Shown here: piece by piece, positions 1 to 5,205 of the stretch | Numbering within the stretch: position 1 is the first letter of the stretch | Layout of the letters: each line of letters opens with the position of its first letter | Source of the DNA: Pseudomonas sp. | GTDB taxonomy: Bacteria; Pseudomonadota; Gammaproteobacteria; Pseudomonadales; Pseudomonadaceae | DNA length: 9,589 nucleotides | Reading direction: 5' to 3' | NCBI GenBank assembly: GCA_003525045.1 | Contig: DQGF01000159.1 | Coordinates: 1 to 9,589, forward strand | Made by a program: the position numbers and the translations under genes | The notes under the pieces: model-generated | Seen by the model: the letters and a program-made list of their open reading frames with translations, nothing else | Told to the model about the DNA's origin: nothing | The model's database searches: none

Positions 1-60
1 GCAAGCTTCGCTCCTACAGGGGGCGAAGCAGGTTTTTCGTTGTTGTAGGAGCGAAGCAAG
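1..60. repeat. REP-like inverted pair
   Basis: Two copies of a 14-base arm face each other: gcttcgctcctaca at 5-18 and its exact reverse complement at 44-57, with a degenerate third piece (gggcgaagcagg) at 21-32. The GTAGGAGCGAAGC core resembles one of the REP families scattered between Pseudomonas genes. It lies downstream of the gene that ends left of the window, where REP doublets usually sit. The left part may be cut by the window edge. Confidence 0.7.
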
Positions 61-90
61 TTCCCTCGTCACAGCAAGCTCCCTCGCCAC
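55..90. repeat. Tandem 18-bp REP-derived direct repeat
   Basis: Positions 55-72 and 73-90 are two adjacent 18-base units that differ at only two positions (t61/c79 and t69/c87). Each reads agcaag-y-tccctcg-y-cac. This is the reverse-strand form of a second Pseudomonas REP family (GTGGCGAGGGAGCTTGC type), different from the family at 1-60. The end of the first repeat pair runs into the start of this tandem, so the region is a mosaic of two REP classes. Confidence 0.65.
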
Positions 91-132
91 AAAAGGCCGC
101 ATGACCACCCTCGGGTTTTCATGCGGCTTTTT
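91..132 (+). terminator. Rho-independent terminator of the upstream gene (topA by synteny)
   Basis: The left arm at 91-104 pairs with the right arm at 119-132: a perfect 9-bp GC-rich core (gccgcatga with tcatgcggc), extended by one G-T pair and A-T pairs, with a 14-nt loop. The right arm runs straight into a T-rich tract (ttttttgtttt, about 128-138). No gene end lies inside the window before it, so it must serve a forward gene further left. In pseudomonads this block normally follows topA, which is inference here. Confidence 0.85.
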
Positions 133-216
133 GTTTTGTGCTTGCGGTCAACTCAGGTGATCCACGACACTGTCTGACCTGTGTGAAGCAATTATTTCGT
201 TGTGGAGGCTGCCGTC

Positions 217-741
217 ATGGCCCACGAACTCTATACCCGTACCAACCAGAAGATTTATTTCGCCGGCCTGTCGCTGGAAGCGCTTGCCAAAGCCGAAGAG
301 GGGCGGGCGATGAACTCACTGGCACTGATTCAGGCCGGGCGCGAATCGGCGTTGTTTCACCTGTACGGCGCGTTGCTGGGGTTGTGTCATGAAATCGCCG
401 GTTTCTATCGCTTGCCCCAGGCCAATGCGCCGCGGGCGGAGATGCTGCTGACCCGGGAGGTGCTGGACGCCATCGCCATCCCTGAAATGGCCGAGATGGT
501 CGAACTGGCGCATAACCCGGAAACCTGGCTGGCGAAGTTGCTGGCGGCCCATGCGGCACTGTTTCAGCCGCCACGGGCGCCGCACAAACCCAAGGGCGAT
601 GTGACCCAGCCGCTGATCCTGGCCGTTAACCTGGATGAAGAAGAGGCGCCTCAAGAGCTGAGTCGAGATGAGCTGGAGAGCTGGCGTCAGAACCTCAAAG
701 GCCTGGCGATCCGGTTTCGCGAAGGGTTGAACGAGTGCTGA
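217..741 (+). CDS. DUF6586-family conserved protein of unknown function
   Basis: A 174-residue, acidic, mostly helical protein without signal peptide or membrane segment, so probably cytoplasmic. It starts MAHELYTRTNQKIYFAGL and is rich in Leu, Ala and Glu, with a long helical stretch over residues 16-65. A less ordered Pro/Lys patch (about 120-130, PPRAPHKPKGD) is followed by an acidic stretch (NLDEEEAPQELSRDELE). I recognise it as the DUF6586 protein found after topA in pseudomonads; its function is not known to me. ATG 217 is chosen because GGAGG at 204-208 lies 8 nt upstream. An in-frame GTG at 202 would put the start ahead of that site and has no Shine-Dalgarno of its own. It is separated from the previous transcript by a strong terminator, so it should have its own promoter in 133-200, but I could not identify convincing hexamers there. 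Confidence 0.85.
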   Translation: MAHELYTRTNQKIYFAGLSLEALAKAEEGRAMNSLALIQAGRESALFHLYGALLGLCHEIAGFYRLPQANAPRAEMLLTREVLDAIAIPEMAEMVELAHNPETWLAKLLAAHAALFQPPRAPHKPKGDVTQPLILAVNLDEEEAPQELSRDELESWRQNLKGLAIRFREGLNEC

Positions 742-844
742 AAAACTGAGTGGTTGGCCGGTGTTCCGTTCAGGGAAGTGTGCTGTCGGAAATTTCTCTG
801 AATGATGACATCCGGTCAAGATCCCGAGCGAAGCCGGGAAGATG

Positions 845-856
845 CCTATATAATCC
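845..856 (+). promoter_or_regulatory. Candidate -10 region upstream of the 77-aa gene
   Basis: TATAAT at 849-854, within tatataat, is a perfect sigma-70 -10 hexamer, placed about 29 nt before the ATG at 883. No good -35 is seen at 16-19 bp spacing (gagcga at 826-831 is poor). A short inverted repeat, tcccg (822-826) with cggga (835-839), sits where the -35 would be and could be an activator or regulator site. Promoter activity is inference. Confidence 0.45.
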
Positions 857-882
857 CCGCCTTTCGTGGAGAACAGATCTTT

Positions 883-1116
883 ATGCCAACGTCTTTTCTA
901 GAAATTGTCGAGTTACCAGACGGCCGTATCGAGCTGCGCAGGGCTGAGGACGAGGGTTCTCTGGTTACTTTGGATTTCTCCGAGGATGCCAAAGCGTTCC
1001 TGCAAGGCCAGCACGTGGAAGTCGCCAAGGCGATGTTGAGCGTCGGCGTTCAGATGGCCGGACGCATGGTTGAAGGCGAATTTGAAAAAGATCAGGGGAC
1101 GCGGGTTCTTCATTGA
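883..1116 (+). CDS. Small conserved hypothetical protein (77 aa) between DUF6586 and sulA
   Basis: A 77-residue protein starting MPTSFLEIVELPDGRIELRR and ending EFEKDQGTRVLH. The N-terminal 40 residues look like short beta strands (IVELPDGRIELRR, SLVTLDFSED). Residues 40-70 look like a helix (VEVAKAMLSVGVQMAGRMVEGEF). No signal peptide, Cys pair or known motif is seen, and I do not know its function. An ORF in this frame opens at 802, but ATG 883 fits better: it lies after the TATAAT at 849-854, has GGAG at 868-871, and starts the compact fold. A small conserved protein at this position is typical of pseudomonads (the slot next to sulA). It converges with sulA, with 94 bp between the stops. 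Confidence 0.75.
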   Translation: MPTSFLEIVELPDGRIELRRAEDEGSLVTLDFSEDAKAFLQGQHVEVAKAMLSVGVQMAGRMVEGEFEKDQGTRVLH

Positions 1117-1154
1117 TCCCGTCCGTCGTTTTCTTGCGGATACCTCTACAGATC

Positions 1155-1194
1155 GGCTTCTCTATCCCTGGAGAAGCCCCGCGCTGTTCAGCGC
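1155..1194. terminator. Hairpins between convergent genes, possible terminator region
   Basis: The 94-bp gap between the two convergent stop codons holds two inverted repeats. An 8-bp perfect stem is formed by ggcttctc (1155-1162) and gagaagcc (1171-1178) with an 8-nt loop. A tight 6-bp stem is formed by gcgctg (1181-1186) and cagcgc (1189-1194). Neither is followed by a T-tract on either strand, so classical intrinsic termination is not shown; they may only stabilise 3' ends. Confidence 0.35.
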
Positions 1195-1210
1195 GCACAG
1201 TGTTTATCAG

Positions 1211-1684
1211 TTAACCCAGTCGAATATTCAGGCTCTGCGCATCCCCGGTCCGGGCGGCGCTGATCAACTGTTGCCGTGAGTGGGTGTTCAGCGGGTTTAG
1301 CCAGCTGACGACCGTATGGCTACGGCCCAGGCGCAAGGCTTCGCAGGTCAGTTGCTGGGCGCTCTGGGTGCCGCGCGGGTGCAGCAGCAGGATGCGTTCG
1401 CGGTTCAGGCCGGCATCGCGCAACCAGGCCTGGGTCAGGCTGGCGGGCGGGGCGATCAGTGTCAGCCAGCGCGCGTCCTGATCCTCGCTCAATTCCCTGA
1501 GGATCGGTGCCAGAAGGTTCAGGCAGCTCCCGGTCGCACCACGCAGTGACAGCTCGCTGAAGACTTCCGGTTCGGCACTCCAGGGCGACTCGATCACGTC
1601 TTTCAGGATCGGCGCCAACGGCTGCACCATGAACGCCTCAAACAACTGCAGTTGGGCTTGCTGTGGTGTATGTGGGAACTGCAT
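1211..1684 (-). CDS. sulA: SulA, SOS-induced cell division inhibitor
   Basis: A 157-residue protein. In this family SulA binds FtsZ and blocks Z-ring assembly, delaying septation while DNA damage is repaired; it acts in the cytoplasm. The recognisable region is residues 35-130: SPWSAEPEVFSELSL, then GATGSCLNLLAPILREL (49-65), ARWLTLIAPP (71-80), AWLRDAGLNRERILLLHP (86-103) and TVVSWLNPL (124-132). This is the RecA-like SulA fold without a P-loop. The length is close to that of other Pseudomonas SulA proteins. ATG 1684 is preferred over an upstream in-frame codon near 1717 because AAGGAGG (reverse complement of 1689-1695) sits 4 nt before it. The gene follows lexA closely on the same strand with no promoter between them, so it is read from the LexA-controlled lexA promoter and induced on damage. 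Confidence 0.9.
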   Translation of the reverse strand: MQFPHTPQQAQLQLFEAFMVQPLAPILKDVIESPWSAEPEVFSELSLRGATGSCLNLLAPILRELSEDQDARWLTLIAPPASLTQAWLRDAGLNRERILLLHPRGTQSAQQLTCEALRLGRSHTVVSWLNPLNTHSRQQLISAARTGDAQSLNIRLG

Positions 1685-1697
1685 AAAGCCTCCTTTA
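1685..1697 (-). promoter_or_regulatory. lexA stop codon overlapping the sulA ribosome binding site
   Basis: Read on the reverse strand, the lexA TAA (1697-1695) overlaps the start of the sulA Shine-Dalgarno AAGGAGG (1695-1689), and the sulA ATG follows 4 nt later. A ribosome finishing LexA would cover the sulA start region, so translational coupling is likely. The layout is direct observation; coupling is inference. Confidence 0.75.
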
Positions 1698-2303
1698 GCG
1701 GCGAATGACGCCAACACTCAAGCCTTCGATCACCAGATCCTGATCTTTCAGGTTCACTTCGATAGGGGCGAATTCAGGGTTTTCGGCCATCAGCCAGACT
1801 TTGCTGCCATCGCGCTTGAAGCGCTTGACGGTCACTTCGTCGCCGATCCGCGCGACCACGATCTGGCCGTTGCGGGCTTCACGGGTGGTATGGACGGCCA
1901 GCAGGTCGCCGTCGAAAATGCCCACGTCTTTCATGCTCATGCCATGGACCCGCAGCAGATAGTCGGCGCGAGGATGGAAGAAGGTCGGGTTGATGTTGCA
2001 GGATTCTTCGATGTGCTGCTGGGCAAGGATCGGAGCACCGGCCGCCACACGCCCGATGATCGGCAGGGTGGATTCGTCGGCCTTGGCTTCGAAGCCGGGG
2101 ATACGAATGCCGCGGGAGGCGCCCGGGGTCATCTCGATCGCACCCTTGCGGGCCAGCGCCTTGAGGTGTTCTTCCGCCGCGTTGGGAGACTTGAAACCCA
2201 GTTCCTGAGCGATTTCCGCGCGGGTTGGGGGGTAGCCGTTGTCTTCCAGGCAGCGTTTGATGAAGGCCAGAATCTCGGCTTGGCGTGGCGTCAGTTTTAG
2301 CAT
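1695..2303 (-). CDS. lexA: LexA, SOS response repressor and self-cleaving protease
   Basis: A full-length 202-residue LexA. It represses SOS genes by binding CTG-N10-CAG boxes and cuts itself when RecA-ssDNA filaments form. The N-terminal winged helix spans residues 1-68 ([20 protein letters not shown], then [20 protein letters not shown] as recognition region). The cleavage site is Ala88-Gly89 in [10 protein letters not shown]. The S24-type catalytic pair is Ser123 (GMSMKD) and Lys160 (VTVKRF), each four residues later than the E. coli positions (84/85, 119, 156), a consistent shift. All key residues are present, so it should be functional. The start is ATG 2303; its ribosome binding site is weak (no good GGAG in the 15 nt upstream). 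It heads the lexA-sulA operon and is autoregulated through two boxes upstream. Confidence 0.97.
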   Translation of the reverse strand: MLKLTPRQAEILAFIKRCLEDNGYPPTRAEIAQELGFKSPNAAEEHLKALARKGAIEMTPGASRGIRIPGFEAKADESTLPIIGRVAAGAPILAQQHIEESCNINPTFFHPRADYLLRVHGMSMKDVGIFDGDLLAVHTTREARNGQIVVARIGDEVTVKRFKRDGSKVWLMAENPEFAPIEVNLKDQDLVIEGLSVGVIRR

Positions 2304-2313
2304 ATTGATCGCT

Positions 2314-2329
2314 CTGTCTTTTTATACAG
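2314..2329 (-). promoter_or_regulatory. LexA box, start-site-proximal
   Basis: CTG-N10-CAG (ctgtctttttatacag), a 16-bp SOS operator with the AT-rich spacer typical of gamma-proteobacterial LexA sites. It lies just downstream of the predicted lexA transcription start, 11 bp before the coding region. Confidence 0.85.
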
Positions 2330-2332
2330 TGA

Positions 2333-2348
2333 CTGGGATTATATACAG
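2333..2348 (-). promoter_or_regulatory. LexA box, overlapping the lexA -10
   Basis: A second CTG-N10-CAG (ctgggattatatacag; on the lexA strand ctgtatataatcccag), starting 19 bp after the first. It contains the lexA TATAAT element, so bound LexA would block RNA polymerase directly. The tandem arrangement resembles the two-box lexA promoter of E. coli. Confidence 0.9.
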
Positions 2349-2365
2349 TAGAACAGTCTTGGCAA
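2338..2365 (-). promoter_or_regulatory. lexA promoter
   Basis: On the reverse strand, -35 TTGCCA (complement of 2360-2365) and -10 TATAAT (complement of 2338-2343) are separated by 16 bp. Transcription would begin near 2331, about 28 nt before the lexA ATG. The -10 lies inside one LexA box and the predicted start abuts the other, the expected arrangement for autorepression. Confidence 0.75.
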
Positions 2366-2473
2366 TGCTCCTTTTTTTGCCGGCCGCCAGACGGTCGATC
2401 AAGCGGCTGATTAAAGCTGCGCCGTTGTATGCTTAAATAGCTGACCGACCGTTCCCGAAACGAACCGCCAGAC

Positions 2474-2502
2474 TTGACAAGGCCTGGTCTGAAACGTATG
2501 TT
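2474..2502 (+). promoter_or_regulatory. psrA promoter
   Basis: A perfect -35 TTGACA (2474-2479) and a -10 TATGTT (2497-2502) are separated by 17 bp, a near-consensus sigma-70 promoter. The start point would be near 2509, about 24 nt before the psrA ATG. Both PsrA-type palindromes (2491-2517) cover the -10 and the start point. Confidence 0.8.
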
Positions 2503-2517
2503 TCAAACAAGTGTTTG
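2491..2517 (+). promoter_or_regulatory. Double PsrA operator (autoregulation)
   Basis: Two 14-bp palindromes share one base: GAAAC-gtat-GTTTC (2491-2504) and CAAAC-aagt-GTTTG (2504-2517). Both match the published PsrA consensus, G/C-AAAC-N2-4-GTTT-G/C. They overlap the psrA -10 and predicted start, so PsrA is expected to repress its own transcription until released by long-chain fatty acids. The palindromes are seen directly; binding is inferred from the motif. Confidence 0.85.
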
Positions 2518-2532
2518 TCAGGCGGAGTAGCC

Positions 2533-3240
2533 ATGGCCCAGTCGGAAACCGTTGAACGCATTCTCGATGCTGCCGAGCAGTTGTTCGCGGAAAAAGGTTT
2601 CGCCGAAACCTCGTTGCGTCTGATCACCAGCAAGGCCGGGGTCAATCTGGCGGCGGTGAACTATCACTTCGGCTCGAAGAAGGCACTGATCCAGGCCGTC
2701 TTCTCGCGCTTTCTCGGGCCGTTCTGCGTCAGCCTCGACAAAGAGCTGGAGCGGCGTCAGGCCAAGCCGGAGAACAAGCCGACCCTCGAAGAGCTGCTGG
2801 AAATCCTTGTCGAGCAAGCCCTCGTCGTACAGCCACGCAGCGGCAACGATCTGTCCATTTTCATGCGCTTGCTGGGTCTGGCCTTCAGTCAGAGCCAGGG
2901 GCACTTGCGGCGTTATCTGGAAGACATGTACGGCAAGGTGTTTCGCCGCTACATGATGCTGGTCAACGAGGCCGCCCCGCGTATTCCACCGATCGAACTG
3001 TTCTGGCGCGTGCATTTCATGCTCGGCGCCGCGGCATTCAGCATGTCGGGGATCAAGGCCTTGCGCGCGATTGCCGAGACCGACTTCGGCGTCAACACCT
3101 CCATCGAACAGGTCATGCGCCTGATGGTGCCGTTCCTGGCGGCTGGCATGCGTGCCGAAACCGGTGTGACCGACACGGCCATGGCCACCGCGCAGCTGCG
3201 TCCGCGCAACAAATCGACACCGGTTGCCGCCAAGGTTTAA
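2533..3240 (+). CDS. psrA: PsrA, TetR-family regulator responding to long-chain fatty acids
   Basis: A 235-residue TetR-family protein. In Pseudomonas, PsrA senses long-chain fatty acids, represses beta-oxidation genes and itself, and activates rpoS. The N-terminal DNA-binding domain is residues 5-55: helix 1 ETVERILDAAEQLFAEKGF, then the helix-turn-helix LRLITSKAGVNLAAVNYHFG ending in the usual YHFGSKKAL. The rest is the helical ligand-binding and dimer domain. The disordered basic tail (RPRNKSTPVAAKV) is the least conserved-looking part. ATG 2533 is chosen because GGCGGAG (2521-2527) lies 5 nt upstream; a TTG at 2515 lies inside the operator. It diverges from lexA with 229 bp between the start codons, so the two have separate promoters. 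Identification rests on the protein, its place next to lexA-sulA and nagZ, and the matching operator. Confidence 0.93.
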   Translation: MAQSETVERILDAAEQLFAEKGFAETSLRLITSKAGVNLAAVNYHFGSKKALIQAVFSRFLGPFCVSLDKELERRQAKPENKPTLEELLEILVEQALVVQPRSGNDLSIFMRLLGLAFSQSQGHLRRYLEDMYGKVFRRYMMLVNEAAPRIPPIELFWRVHFMLGAAAFSMSGIKALRAIAETDFGVNTSIEQVMRLMVPFLAAGMRAETGVTDTAMATAQLRPRNKSTPVAAKV

Positions 3241-3288
3241 CCGCACACGGGTGGGCGCGGCAGCTGACATCCGCTAAGCTAGCCGCCC

Positions 3289-3402
3289 ATGCCGACTCTC
3301 GTTCTGAACCTGCTCCCCATTGATATCGCGGACCGGCCGGGCACCGCCCCAGGCGGCGAATGCGTGCGAGCCGGGTTTATCGTTATCAAGGAATCTCTAT
3401 GA
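3289..3402 (+). CDS. Possible 37-codon upstream ORF overlapping the nagZ start
   Basis: An ATG at 3289 opens a 37-residue frame (MPTLVLNLLPIDIADRPG... ending FIVIKESL). Its TGA (3400-3402) overlaps the nagZ ATG (3399-3401) in an ATGA arrangement. No Shine-Dalgarno is visible before it. A loose taagct (3275-3280) 8 nt before the ATG could be a -10 for leaderless translation, but no matching -35 is seen. It could be a leader peptide coupled to nagZ, or simply a chance open frame in GC-rich DNA; I favour neither strongly. Confidence 0.25.
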   Translation: MPTLVLNLLPIDIADRPGTAPGGECVRAGFIVIKESL

Positions 3403-4409
3403 CTGCTGGCCTGCAAGGCTCGTTGATGGTGGACGTCGCTGGTACCTGGCTGACGGCCGAAGATCGCCAATTGTTGCGTCAGCCCGAAGTGGGCGGCCTG
3501 ATCATTTTCGCCCGCAACATCGAACACCCGCGTCAGGTGCGTGAATTGAGCGCGGCGATCCGCGCCATTCGTCCCGACCTGCTGCTGGCGGTGGACCAGG
3601 AGGGCGGCCGGGTCCAGCGTCTGCGTCAGGGCTTCGTGCGCCTGCCGGCGATGCGTGCCATCGCCGACAACCCGAATGCCGAGTACCTGGCCGAGCAGTG
3701 CGGCTGGATCATGGCCACTGAAGTGCTGGCGGTGGGTCTCGACCTGAGCTTCGCCCCGGTGCTGGATCTGGATCACCAGCGCAGCGCCGTCGTCGGCACG
3801 CGTTCGTTCGAAGGCGATCCGGAGCGCGCGGCCTTGCTGGCCGGCGCCTTCATCCGTGGCATGAACAGCGCCGGCATGGCCGCCACCGGCAAACACTTCC
3901 CCGGTCACGGCTGGGCCGAGGCCGATTCCCACGTTGCCATCCCCAACGATGAACGCAGCCTCGACGAAATACGCGCCAATGATCTGGTGCCGTTCGCTCG
4001 CTTGAGCAAGCAACTGGCCGCCGTCATGCCGGCCCACGTTATTTACCCGCAAGTCGATTCCCAGCCTGCCGGCTTTTCCCGCCGCTGGCTGCAGGACATC
4101 CTGCGCGGCGAGTTGCAATTCGACGGTGTTATCTTCAGCGACGACCTGTCGATGGCGGGTGCCCATGTGGTCGGCGATGCCGCCAGTCGTATCGAAGCGG
4201 CGCTGACGGCCGGTTGCGACATGGGCCTGGTGTGCAATGACCGCGCCGCCGCCGAGCTCGCGCTGAGCGCCGCCCAGCGCTTGAAGATCAAGCCGTCGCA
4301 ACGCATTTCGCGAATGCGCGGCCAGTCCTTCGCCAACACTGAATATCGCCAGGACCCGCGCTGGCTGGCAGCCGTCGGTGCGCTCAAAGAAGCTCAACTG
4401 ATTGATTGA
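3399..4409 (+). CDS. nagZ: NagZ, beta-N-acetylhexosaminidase of peptidoglycan recycling
   Basis: A 336-residue glycoside hydrolase family 3 enzyme. It removes N-acetylglucosamine from anhydro-muropeptides in the cytoplasm; its product feeds AmpR-controlled beta-lactamase induction in species that have AmpC. Visible motifs are LLLAVDQEGGRVQRL (61-75), the NagZ loop KHFPGHGWAEADSH (165-178) with the acid/base dyad Asp176-His178, and IFSDDLSMAGA (245-255) with the nucleophile expected at Asp248. There is no signal peptide, fitting a cytoplasmic site, and the length is normal. ATG 3399 has AAGGAA (3388-3393) 5 nt upstream and begins the family's usual N-terminus (GSLMVDVAGTWLT); the frame is open further upstream (to about 3360) without a better site. 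The next gene starts 12 bp after the stop, so they are probably one transcript. It lies 158 bp after psrA with no clear terminator or strong promoter between. Confidence 0.96.
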   Translation: MTAGLQGSLMVDVAGTWLTAEDRQLLRQPEVGGLIIFARNIEHPRQVRELSAAIRAIRPDLLLAVDQEGGRVQRLRQGFVRLPAMRAIADNPNAEYLAEQCGWIMATEVLAVGLDLSFAPVLDLDHQRSAVVGTRSFEGDPERAALLAGAFIRGMNSAGMAATGKHFPGHGWAEADSHVAIPNDERSLDEIRANDLVPFARLSKQLAAVMPAHVIYPQVDSQPAGFSRRWLQDILRGELQFDGVIFSDDLSMAGAHVVGDAASRIEAALTAGCDMGLVCNDRAAAELALSAAQRLKIKPSQRISRMRGQSFANTEYRQDPRWLAAVGALKEAQLID

Positions 4410-5159
<750 letters not shown>

Positions 5160-5205
5160 GTCTTTATGCTGGCGATCTTCATTCATTTTCAGAAGCGTTG
5201 ATTTC

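Noticed and set aside
1184..1200. CTG-N11-CAG near the end of sulA as a LexA box
   Set aside because: The spacing is 11, not 10, the interior is GC-rich, and it lies between convergent gene ends where an SOS operator would have no promoter to act on.
1629..2300. 223-codon forward open frame opposite lexA
   Set aside because: lexA on the other strand has every expected cleavage and catalytic residue; the forward frame shows no motif.
2391..2452. 7-bp inverted repeat acggtcg / cgaccgt in the lexA-psrA gap
   Set aside because: The arms are short and 48 bp apart, with no match to a known operator; chance is a sufficient explanation.
2518..3270. 250-codon reverse-strand open frame opposite psrA
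   Set aside because: psrA has a clear ribosome site, promoter and TetR domain; the antisense frame has none.
3279..4397. 372-codon reverse-strand open frame opposite nagZ
   Set aside because: It lies wholly opposite nagZ, whose catalytic motifs are intact; low-complexity Gly/Ala/Gln/Arg/His composition is typical of antisense frames in GC-rich DNA.
5166..5168. ATG at 5166 as a start for the SNF2 gene
   Set aside because: It is out of frame with the helicase.
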